DNA of 9,563 bases, taken from NCBI GenBank assembly GCA_017848205.1, contig JAGDDO010000056.1:1-9563 (forward strand), in the 5' to 3' direction. Positions 1 to 4,704 of the stretch are shown one piece after another. The position numbers were made by a program, and so were the translations under genes. Position 1 is the stretch's first letter; each line of letters opens with the position of its first letter. This DNA comes from Oscillospiraceae bacterium. GTDB lineage: Bacteria > Bacillota_A > Clostridia > Oscillospirales > Ruminococcaceae. The notes below the pieces were generated by a model, which was not told the origin of the DNA, ran no database searches, and was given only the letters and a program-made list of their open reading frames with translations.

Positions 1-409
1 CGGTCGCTATAAATATTTTTCCTTCAGTATTCTTAAGATAATCCGCCGCCTGCCCGGCGTTTTCAAGATAGAGCGCCGCTTCATCCCGCTTTTCCGGTTA
101 TCTTTTTACACGTATATATCTTTTTTCAGAATATCCGGAACGTGTTACTGCCTCCCTGATATTTGCTGTAATGATACCGGCATAAGGATGAGTCGCATCC
201 ACAACAGCTGTATATCCGTTTCCAAGCAGTTTTACAATGTCATCTACACTTTTGGTGCCAACAAGTTTTTTCAAATACGGTGAGGACGGAAGAAGGTCAC
301 TGCCGTATTCAGTTGTTACACATATGTCAGCATATAGCCTGTTTGCTGCACATCTTTCTGCAATTATCCGTCCTTCGGTCGTCCCGCCGAATATGAGCAG
401 TTTTTTCAT
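1..409 (-). pseudogene. cbiJ: precorrin-6A reductase (CbiJ/CobK), partial, with in-frame stop
   Basis: CbiJ/CobK reduces the macrocycle of (cobalt-)precorrin-6A with NAD(P)H in cobalamin synthesis. Visible family marks are the N-terminal dinucleotide-binding GGTTEGR (residues 8-14) and the VVDATHPYA segment (69-77), followed by the RYIRVKR strand. The start at 407-409 has GGAAGGTG upstream. The frame meets TAA at 98-100 after 103 residues. It then stays open to the window edge and reads PEKRDEAALYLENAG and onward through a KIFIAT strand, which is what an intact CbiJ (about 250 residues) should contain. The gene is therefore interrupted by one nonsense codon, not ended there. CAA or GAA to TAA would explain it. 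A sequencing error is possible. The rest lies outside the window, probably with other cobalamin genes. Confidence 0.85.
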
Positions 410-445
410 GATTCATGAACACCTTCCATCTGTATTTGCCGGGAG

Positions 446-508
446 TTACGTATCATTTATTTCACTCGGAACCAGAAACCAAACTATTCCTGTAATCAAT
501 TTCTTCAT
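446..508 (-). CDS. possible 20-residue small protein upstream of cbiJ
   Basis: A short ORF reads MKKLITGIVWFLVPSEINDT and stops with TAA. Its ATG has a very good AGGAG (515-519) six bases upstream, and it ends 36 bases before the cbiJ start. The lysines followed by a hydrophobic stretch (residues 4-14) would suit a membrane-associated micropeptide. I recognise no family. It could be a leader peptide, a remnant of a lost gene, or chance. Only the ribosome binding site and position support it. Confidence 0.3.
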   Translation of the reverse strand: MKKLITGIVWFLVPSEINDT

Positions 509-589
509 TGATTTCTCCTGTCTGTAAGACGTAAGCTGAAATCTGTTACTTTCACATCGGAGTTCCGGTGAAACTGAACCGGCACCGCA

Positions 590-1330
590 TTAAGGCATAA
601 AAACCATTGCTGTCATTAAAGCACCGATCAGTGTGAATAATATGTAAACTATCATTCTTTTGTGAAATCTCTTTACGAAGATATCTTCCGGATCATCCGG
701 ATTTACGAAAATATCCTTAATATCGCCGATACGATTTCTCTTTGAAATATATTGTCTGCTTTCAGGAGTAGTGTAGGTAAAAAGTCCATCGGCAGTGGTG
801 TACTCCCATATATGAACAAACATTCTGCCTCTGCCCGCACCGGTCTCAGCAATATCTATGCATGTCGCAGTAACGCACTCTGTACAGCGGCTTTTTTTCA
901 GATGTTCCAAAACCTTTTCATAAATAATTCCGAACAGATTGCACGCAAGTACTGCAACCGAAAACAGTCTGAGCTTTAAAAGATCGAACACATCACTCTG
1001 ACTGACATTTAATTTTTCTGAAATCAGGGAAAACAAACTGACGATCAGGGTCAGTGCACCTATAACAAACACAAAACTACTGTTAAAACGTTCTTCAGGA
1101 TAATCGCAGACTGTAATTTTCATCACATAAACGCCGAACATCATAAAACCAAAACCGCCGGCAGCCAGCCCGATACGCCTGTCAAATTCCAGAACCAAAA
1201 ATATAGCAGCAACCGCCATACCTGCAAGCGCCAGCACTATTGATACAATTTTGGCCTTTGTCCAGCTCGGATCAAGATTTTCATAACGAATCGAATAAGG
1301 TCTGTACTCAGGATCATATTTCATTTTCAT
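590..1330 (-). CDS. five-helix membrane protein with DUF3592-like domain
   Basis: This is a 246-residue integral membrane protein of unknown function. Hydrophobic segments lie at about residues 26-48, 52-73, 85-103, 119-138 and 226-245. Between the last two is a soluble region (about 149-225) that begins with a CTEC cysteine pair. It contains a WEYTTADG strand and an RIGD...VNPDDPEDIFV segment, the pattern of DUF3592-type domains (aromatic-Y strand, IG turn, NPxDP). An ATG 45 bases further upstream (1373-1375) is in frame. The start at 1328-1330 is preferred because AGGAG lies 7 bases upstream of it, and the promoter at 1389-1417 would leave the earlier ATG only about six bases of leader. No terminator with a good T-tract follows, so some read-through toward the cobalamin gene is possible. 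The family match is from memory of the motif pattern. Confidence 0.8.
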   Translation of the reverse strand: MKMKYDPEYRPYSIRYENLDPSWTKAKIVSIVLALAGMAVAAIFLVLEFDRRIGLAAGGFGFMMFGVYVMKITVCDYPEERFNSSFVFVIGALTLIVSLFSLISEKLNVSQSDVFDLLKLRLFSVAVLACNLFGIIYEKVLEHLKKSRCTECVTATCIDIAETGAGRGRMFVHIWEYTTADGLFTYTTPESRQYISKRNRIGDIKDIFVNPDDPEDIFVKRFHKRMIVYILFTLIGALMTAMVFMP

Positions 1331-1388
1331 ATTTGTTCTCCTCATTTTCTCTTTTGTTCTCAGGCTTTTAGCCATTATCTGTAATTCA

Positions 1389-1417
1389 AGTATATCATAG
1401 TTTCAATATGTTATCAA
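1389..1417 (-). promoter_or_regulatory. sigma-A type promoter for the DUF3592-like gene
   Basis: On the minus strand, TTGATA (1412-1417), a 17-base spacer and TATACT (1389-1394) form a near-consensus promoter. A TGA just before the -10 gives an extended -10. The predicted transcription start is near 1382, about 50 bases before the chosen ATG. Confidence 0.75.
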
Positions 1418-1460
1418 TAATGTGTTTTTACAGTTTTTCCACACAATACAAGTACATGGA

Positions 1461-1498
1461 TGGTACACCTTCATGGTACGCCTTCGGCGTGCTATGAA
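1461..1498. repeat. GCCTTCGGC palindromic repeat, copy 1, with 13-bp tandem unit
   Basis: ACGCC-TTC-GGCGT (1478-1490) is a perfect 5-bp stem with a 3-base loop. It is the core of a dispersed repeat also seen near 2104, 2914 and 4355. The preceding sequence is a 13-bp tandem duplication: TGGTACACCTTCA (1461-1473) then TGGTACGCCTTCG (1474-1486), 11 of 13 identical. It lies about 30 bases after the stop of the 158-residue gene (minus orientation). Confidence 0.7.
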
Positions 1499-1522
1499 TA
1501 ACGACAGCCATTGCAGCAGCCA

Positions 1523-1999
1523 TTAACATTTCATGCATTTTCTCTCTTCTTTCAACAGTTCTTGGTATTCTCCAAATTTAGGAATACATTCCCAGTTACA
1601 TGACACATCTACTTTGTATTCACTTTCCTCAACTATATTTTTTATATAATCTTTTTTCTCAGCTACCATATCACCATTTTCTTTAAAATTGAAATAGATA
1701 TGCTCTATTTCTTTGTTATCCTGGAAACGATAATAATAAGCTGTATTTAAAAACAGTTTTCCTTCTGTTTTTTTAAAACCATACATTAAATAGTTTTCAA
1801 GTTCTTCGTTAAAAAAATTAACTACGATAAATCTTGAGTTTACATCGACAACATATCTAACAGTTTCGTGATTGCTATTATAAATAACAGCGGTGTACGC
1901 TTCATCTTTTTCATGTCTGAGCTTTGCTTCCTGTTCAGTAATGATATCATGAGGTTGTTTTCTAAACACAGACCATTTTTTACAATACACTGTTTTCAT
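1523..1999 (-). CDS. unrecognised 158-residue protein, candidate orphan immunity protein
   Basis: I do not recognise this family. The protein is soluble, with no signal peptide or membrane segment. It looks alpha/beta: an N-terminal MKTVYCKKW strand, predicted strands around VRYVVDV, FIVVNFF and KLFLNTAYYYRF, a charged helix near KKDYIKNIVEE, and a C-terminal KCMKC. It is AT-rich compared with both flanks. The start ATG (1997-1999) overlaps the TGA of a decayed upstream frame as ATGA, which suggests former translational coupling. A GGGAAAG lies about 14 bases upstream. Genes of this size sitting directly behind coding tails, next to HEAT-repeat and DUF7668-like genes, are typical of immunity genes of polymorphic toxins. 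That function is inferred from context only. Confidence 0.7.
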   Translation of the reverse strand: MKTVYCKKWSVFRKQPHDIITEQEAKLRHEKDEAYTAVIYNSNHETVRYVVDVNSRFIVVNFFNEELENYLMYGFKKTEGKLFLNTAYYYRFQDNKEIEHIYFNFKENGDMVAEKKDYIKNIVEESEYKVDVSCNWECIPKFGEYQELLKEERKCMKC

Positions 2000-2135
2000 T
2001 TATTATTCACTTTCCCTTCTGCATCTCCGGTAATGTCTCCGTATTTTGATGTCTCTGTTTCTTGCCCCATTCATCGTAGTAATACTTTTCGGTTGCTTCA
2101 CCATTTAAAATGTATGCCTTCGGCGATCGTTGAAA
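1996..2135 (-). pseudogene. frameshifted coding tail, possible polymorphic-toxin or linker remnant
   Basis: After the HEAT gene, one minus-strand frame reads SPKAYILNGEATEKYYYDEW. The frame then changes at a GGGG run (2064-2067). The other frame continues GQETETSKYGDITGDAEG and ends KVNNK with a TGA that overlaps the next ATG as ATGA. Restoring one G to the run joins the two into a single plausible C-terminal tail of about 43 residues. There is no start codon, and a TGA at 2136-2138 closes the frame, so this is a fragment. I cannot name the family. The repeat copy at 2104-2126 lies inside it. Confidence 0.45.
2104..2126. repeat. GCCTTCGGC repeat, copy 2 (degenerate)
   Basis: TTTAAAATGTATGCCTTCGG and the following CGA match copy 3 (2914-2936) at 21 of 23 positions. 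The palindrome is weakened here: A-TGCC/GGCGA, where copies 1 and 3 have perfect arms. It lies 24 bases past the stop of the HEAT-repeat gene in the minus orientation. Confidence 0.6.
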
Positions 2136-2150
2136 TCAAATCCCTTACAC

Positions 2151-2666
2151 TCACCGCGCATCTGATTCGACATCATCAAGAACTTCCAAAAGAAAACTTT
2201 TAACCGTTTCATTATTCTCATTTTTCAAATTATCCTTAAGTAACAGAATCACTTTTTCATCCTGAATTTGCGATAATGCTGTTATTACTGAAATTCTAAT
2301 ATCTTCATTCGGATCATTAAGTAAATCATTCAATGAAAATATTAATCTCGTATCAGGAAAAGAAGCACAAATCTGAATACACCAGTACTTTACACCTTTG
2401 TGATGACTCTTAAGAGCTTCTAATAAACAATTAACCACTTTTTTGTGATCGAATTTTAGAATTACATCTTCAACTAATTGATAAACCCCAAAGCCATTGT
2501 ATTCTCCAAATGAATTAAGAAGTAAAGGCAAGCATTCATCGTCTGGATTATTCAAAAAATACTTTCTAACTTCATCATACATAAAAATCGTTTTCTTATC
2601 AAGTAAATCGTCATTCGGCATTGGTTGATGATGTTTTAAAAAATTTAATGCTGTTTCTTTATCCAT
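2151..2666 (-). CDS. HEAT-repeat protein, candidate immunity protein
   Basis: This is a 171-residue, all-helical, cytosolic protein. Helical-pair repeats are visible at about residues 43-71, 76-104, 107-137 and 138-167. The third unit is classical: LNDLLNDPNEDIRISVITAL, with Asp-Pro between helices and an Ile/Val-Arg in the second helix. HEAT arrays are protein-binding scaffolds, and small solitary ones are frequent among immunity proteins of contact-dependent and polymorphic toxins. The ATG at 2664-2666 is chosen, with GAGGA ten bases upstream. A TTG six bases earlier (2670-2672) is an alternative with four-base spacing. Upstream is a decayed frame in the same orientation (2745-2939), and downstream is repeat copy 2. 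The HEAT call is solid; the immunity role is inferred from context. Confidence 0.8.
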   Translation of the reverse strand: MDKETALNFLKHHQPMPNDDLLDKKTIFMYDEVRKYFLNNPDDECLPLLLNSFGEYNGFGVYQLVEDVILKFDHKKVVNCLLEALKSHHKGVKYWCIQICASFPDTRLIFSLNDLLNDPNEDIRISVITALSQIQDEKVILLLKDNLKNENNETVKSFLLEVLDDVESDAR

Positions 2667-2744
2667 AGTCAATTTTTCCTCGTCTTTACTTACTACGGTA
2701 ATAATTATTAATCGCTGATTTTTATTCTCAAATCCATCTAAAAG

Positions 2745-2939
2745 TTATAATTCAATAATATTATTCATAAAATCTTCATAACTCCATTTTCGTATTATTG
2801 ATCACACGTCTCTGAAACCCTTAACTTGACTATGGGTAAAATTCTTTATTTTTGCTATTTCACCAGTATTAGTCAAATGCGGTTTTTATTATAATTGTGC
2901 CGCAGGCACCTCCTTTAAAATGTACGCCTTCGGCGTGCT
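2745..2939 (-). pseudogene. decayed coding frame upstream of the HEAT gene, possible toxin remnant
   Basis: One minus-strand frame begins in repeat copy 3 as STPKAYILKEVPAAQL. It meets two TAA codons (2886-2891), then reads HLTNTGEIAKIKNF and THSQVKGFRDV. It meets TGA (2802-2804) and continues SIIRKWSYEDFMNNIIEL to a final TAA (2745-2747). The segments after the double stop have protein-like composition and an amphipathic C-terminus, unlike random AT-rich DNA. The family is not recognised. A degraded toxin C-terminal domain lying directly before its immunity gene is the simplest reading. Chance remains possible. Confidence 0.35.
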
Positions 2940-2940
2940 T
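2897..2940. repeat. GCCTTCGGC repeat, copy 3, with adjacent second hairpin
   Basis: ACGCC-TTC-GGCGT (2924-2936) is a perfect copy of the repeat core with the TTTAAAATGT flank shared with copy 2. Next to it, GTGCC-GCA-GGCAC (2897-2909) is another 5-bp stem with a 3-base loop. With the terminator-like stem at 2946-2969 this makes three stem-loops in about 75 bases. All lie downstream of the DUF7668-like gene in the minus orientation. Confidence 0.65.
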
Positions 2941-2945
2941 TTGAA

Positions 2946-2969
2946 AACAGCCGACGTTCGTCGACTGTT
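2946..2969 (-). terminator. intrinsic terminator candidate after the DUF7668-like gene
   Basis: The minus-strand RNA folds AACAG-U-CGAC / GUCG-G-CUGUU around a 4-base loop. This is a 10-bp stem with one U-G wobble, followed by a short T-run (TTTTC). It begins about 45 bases past the stop at 3014. The T-tract is modest. Confidence 0.5.
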
Positions 2970-3013
2970 GATCTTCGAATTCCAATATATAACTTTTTTA
3001 ATGACTTTCAAAT

Positions 3014-3364
3014 TCAAAGAACATGTACTGAATCAACTGTAACATTCACTTCATTATTATCATTTACAGTTACCTCACACGATAATGTTAAATCGCTTTT
3101 ATGTCCATCCGTCCATAAATCCATATCAACAAAATACTCTTCACGATAATTTTTAGGATTAGTTAGTTTGAATATATCTATTTTATTATAAGATTCTTCT
3201 GGCGGAAGCGATAATGATTCACCGTATTGTATAATAGCATCTTCCAACTCATCAGCTGTTATATTATCAAGCTTGCCGCTTTGTTCCAGCAACTTGTACT
3301 CTCCATTAACAAGTTTCTTTACTATTTCTTTTACTTTTTCTTTTATTGACTCTTCAATATCCAT
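3014..3364 (-). CDS. DUF7668-like small protein
   Basis: This is a 116-residue acidic cytosolic protein. An N-terminal amphipathic helix (residues 1-30, Lys/Glu rich) leads to a helical ADELEDAIIQYG segment. The C-terminal beta part contains EEYFVDMDLWTDGHKSDLTL (residues 75-94) and ends in DSVHVL. The LWT-x(4)-SDLTL pattern and the HVL ending match my recollection of DUF7668 proteins, a domain of unknown function also found near toxin/immunity loci. The ATG at 3362-3364 is preceded by GGAGGG four bases upstream. Upstream lies a promoter, five-codon ORF and terminator unit that may control it by attenuation. The stem-loop at 2946-2969 would end the transcript. The family call is from memory and moderate. 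Confidence 0.75.
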   Translation of the reverse strand: MDIEESIKEKVKEIVKKLVNGEYKLLEQSGKLDNITADELEDAIIQYGESLSLPPEESYNKIDIFKLTNPKNYREEYFVDMDLWTDGHKSDLTLSCEVTVNDNNEVNVTVDSVHVL

Positions 3365-3478
3365 AAAACCCTCCGCATGCTATTCCCTGAAACTCTTGTT
3401 ACTGCACTTAAAACAATTCTATATATTTTTTTATCCATTATTATTTTCTACAATAAACGAGTACTGATGCATCTTTAT

Positions 3479-3517
3479 AAAAAAATATCAGTCATCAGCT
3501 CGTCAGAGGTGATGACT
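3479..3517 (-). terminator. intrinsic terminator between the five-codon ORF and the DUF7668-like gene
   Basis: On the minus strand, AGTCATCA (3510-3517) pairs perfectly with TGATGACT (3490-3497). An inner CTC/GAG pairs around a 4-base loop. GATA and then seven T's follow (3479-3485). It lies between a good promoter and the gene it precedes, so it is either an attenuator or the end of a very short transcript. Confidence 0.75.
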
Positions 3518-3533
3518 ACCTTTTAAAAGCCAT
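3516..3533 (-). CDS. possible leader peptide MAFKR
   Basis: ATG GCT TTT AAA AGG TAG has a consensus GGAGGAG (3543-3549) nine bases upstream, and a near-consensus promoter lies above that. Its stop codon overlaps the 5' arm of the following terminator. A ribosome ending or stalled there would cover that arm and prevent the hairpin. This is the geometry of ribosome-mediated attenuation. It could instead be the first codons of a deleted gene. Confidence 0.4.
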   Translation of the reverse strand: MAFKR

Positions 3534-3572
3534 TATAGTTTTCTCCTCCAATACATCCGGTAGTTTATCATA

Positions 3573-3601
3573 ATCATAGCATAATTCGGAGCAAACATCA
3601 A
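3573..3601 (-). promoter_or_regulatory. promoter for the MAFKR/DUF7668-like transcript
   Basis: TTGATG (3596-3601), a 17-base spacer and TATGAT (3573-3578) on the minus strand form a good sigma-A promoter. Transcription would start near 3566, about 33 bases before the five-codon ORF. Confidence 0.7.
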
Positions 3602-3604
3602 TGT

Positions 3605-3650
3605 AAAAAACAAACAGCAGAGTTCCTCATACGAAAAAAACTCTGCTGTT
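3605..3650 (-). terminator. strong intrinsic terminator after the secreted-peptide gene
   Basis: A perfect 12-bp inverted repeat, AACAGCAGAGTT (3613-3624) and AACTCTGCTGTT (3639-3650), has a 14-base loop. On the minus strand it is followed by TGTTTTTT. It closes transcription coming from 3751-3990 about 100 bases past the stop, just before the next promoter. No T-run follows on the plus strand. Confidence 0.8.
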
Positions 3651-3750
3651 GACTGAACATATATTCCTTAATTATGTATCAGTGTACTCATTTATTTTAA
3701 TGCCTGAAATCAAAAAAATATGAAGTACAAAGATGTCCTATGCACTATGA

Positions 3751-3990
3751 TTACCAGATACGTCCTGTATCACTGTAACTGTAGTGTCTTCCCTGATAAA
3801 GAATCTCGTAAATAACGTATCTGCCATTCCACCATACTGGCTGTGATAATCTGCGTACAGCAAATCCGCTGTTTGCAGAAACTGTTACCATTGATGATGT
3901 TGAAGAGTTACCTGTGCTTAATGCTGCTGGTGCAACTGCAAAAGATAATGCAAGTGCCATACCAACTACTGCTTTGATTGCCTTTTTCAT
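3751..3990 (-). CDS. secreted 79-residue peptide, about 40 residues mature
   Basis: The precursor has a typical Sec signal: MKKAIK, then a hydrophobic AVVGMALALSFAVA core. A Ser/Thr-rich stretch follows and ends in VTVSA (residues 35-39), a likely cleavage point. An earlier AVA at 18-20 is less suitable because proline follows. The mature part begins NSGFAVRRLSQPVWWNGRY and is rich in Tyr, Trp and Arg, with two xxGRxY units (WNGRYVIY and YQGRHYSY). No cysteines, so no disulfides or lanthionines. I do not recognise a family. A small cell-wall or carbohydrate-binding peptide, or a bacteriocin-like peptide, are both possible. ATG 3988-3990 is chosen over an in-frame ATG 57 bases upstream because AAAGGA lies seven bases before it and the signal peptide then starts correctly. 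It has its own promoter and terminator. Confidence 0.8.
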   Translation of the reverse strand: MKKAIKAVVGMALALSFAVAPAALSTGNSSTSSMVTVSANSGFAVRRLSQPVWWNGRYVIYEILYQGRHYSYSDTGRIW

Positions 3991-4005
3991 ATCATAGTCC
4001 TTTCC

Positions 4006-4043
4006 GTGTATTTTACAATACACACTAAAATAATTGTTTAGTG
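4006..4043 (-). promoter_or_regulatory. two tandem hairpins in the 5' leader of the secreted-peptide gene
   Basis: GTGTATT/AATACAC (4006-4012 with 4017-4023) and CACTAAA/TTTAGTG (4023-4029 with 4037-4043) are two abutting perfect 7-bp stems in the leader, ending about 15 bases before the ATG. They could stabilise the mRNA or regulate translation. No known riboswitch is recognised. Confidence 0.4.
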
Positions 4044-4075
4044 ACAAACAGTATTGTTCGTCGTTAACTAAATAT

Positions 4076-4104
4076 ATAATAGCATGATTTCGTGTAATTG
4101 TTAA
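4076..4104 (-). promoter_or_regulatory. promoter of the secreted-peptide gene
   Basis: TTAACA (4099-4104), a 17-base spacer and TATTAT (4076-4081) on the minus strand form a near-consensus promoter. The start site would be near 4069, giving a leader of about 80 bases that contains the two hairpins. Confidence 0.7.
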
Positions 4105-4354
4105 CGTAATATTTTTACTTAAATAATTATTTTCATCTTATCATCACTATTAATTATTTAATTTCATCATAATACTTTACTATATTTCTTGATTCTGACA
4201 GATATAACATCGCAATTAATGATAATGTATTTTGCGTTTATTACGAACTGAAAGATTATAGATATACCAATTAGATAAGCTATAGTGTTACTTAATAAAG
4301 TAATATATATCGTTTAATTTGCATTTGTATTTTCGCTAATTATGATTGATATAC
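4105..4354. other. AT-rich stretch without a recognisable gene
   Basis: No convincing ORF on either strand. It is very AT-rich and holds only small dyads, for example TTACTT-AATA-AAGTAA (4288-4303). It marks the right edge of the low-GC island, and the sequence turns GC-richer from about 4390. Confidence 0.6.
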
Positions 4355-4375
4355 GGTACGCATTCGGCGAGCTAT
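4355..4375. repeat. GCCTTCGGC repeat, copy 4 (degenerate)
   Basis: GGTACGCATTCGGCGAGCTA closely matches copy 1 (GGTACGCCTTCGGCGTGCTA), differing at two positions. The two changes break the palindrome slightly. It does not follow an intact minus-strand gene, unlike copies 1-3. Confidence 0.55.
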
Positions 4376-4390
4376 CTGTAAAAATACGAA

Positions 4391-4539
4391 ACGGCAAACT
4401 AAGGAAACACTGATTAAATCGGAAATCCGGCTTCGCCGGATTTCCGGAGGTGGGGTTTGCGGGGCTTTGCCCCGGAGCCCCACGCTGATTTATTAATAAA
4501 TCAGCGCTTCCCTAATACATTCTAAACTTCGTTTGCCGG
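4391..4539. repeat. inverted-repeat arms split by the MITE-like insertion
   Basis: CGGCAAAC (4392-4399) and GTTTGCCG (4531-4538) are perfect inverted repeats flanking the 109-bp element. Removing the element and one CTAA leaves an 8-bp stem with an 18-base loop. An older hairpin, perhaps a terminator, appears to have been the insertion target. Confidence 0.55.
4403..4511. mobile_element. 109-bp MITE-like element with CTAA target duplication
   Basis: The ends are imperfect terminal inverted repeats: GGAAACACTGATT on the left and GGAAGCGCTGATT read inward from the right (10 of 13 identical). CTAA is duplicated at 4399-4402 and 4512-4515. GGAA-starting ends with a YTAR-type 4-bp duplication are features of the IS5 subgroup, so mobilisation by an IS5-type transposase is a reasonable inference. 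The inside is highly structured. There is an 11-bp stem with a TTC loop (4421-4445), a nested GGGG/CCCC hairpin (4451-4482), and a perfect 20-bp palindrome, CTGATTTATTAATAAATCAG (4485-4504). There is no coding capacity. Stop-rich RNA of this kind may affect transcription entering the downstream operon. Confidence 0.7.
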
Positions 4540-4592
4540 TCTGTTTAATATCTGATCATCTGTCTGCAGCAATCTTTTTGTCCTGCGGAAAT

Positions 4593-4631
4593 CTTTTAAA
4601 GACTTTTTAAACTTTGAAATGTTATTATAAA
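4593..4631 (+). promoter_or_regulatory. probable promoter and operator of the ABC/hydrolase operon
   Basis: TATAAA (4626-4631) is a reasonable -10. The hexamer 17 bases upstream (4603-4608, CTTTTT) is a poor -35. Overlapping it are near direct repeats with 10-bp spacing, CTTTTAAAGA (4593-4602) and CTTTTTAAAC (4603-4612). Direct repeats over a weak -35 are typical of activation by OmpR-family regulators, such as the one encoded at 9463. The link is inferred. Confidence 0.45.
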
Positions 4632-4704
4632 TAAGACGACAGATATATACGTCACATAAAGAGAGCTTTTTCACGGCTCCGAAAAGACAAAGGAGAAGCA
4701 AATC

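Noticed and set aside
541..590. CCGGT/ACCGG dyad as terminator of the DUF3592-like gene
   Set aside because: Only a 5-bp stem and no T-tract on either strand.
1331..1375. Upstream in-frame ATG (1373-1375) for the DUF3592-like gene
   Set aside because: It has no ribosome site and lies about six bases from the predicted transcription start; AGGAG serves the ATG at 1328-1330.
3343..3438. 31-residue frame starting MDKKIYRIVL that overlaps the start of the DUF7668-like gene
   Set aside because: No ribosome site and no protein-like pattern; it overlaps the better supported gene out of frame.
3472..3520. CTGATGA and CTGACGA boxes suggesting a hammerhead ribozyme
   Set aside because: No GAAA box or stem II/III arrangement follows; the sequence is fully explained as a terminator hairpin.
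3991..4047. Upstream in-frame ATG for the secreted peptide
   Set aside because: It would place 19 polar residues before a clean Sec signal peptide and would overlap the leader hairpins; AAAGGA serves the ATG at 3988-3990.
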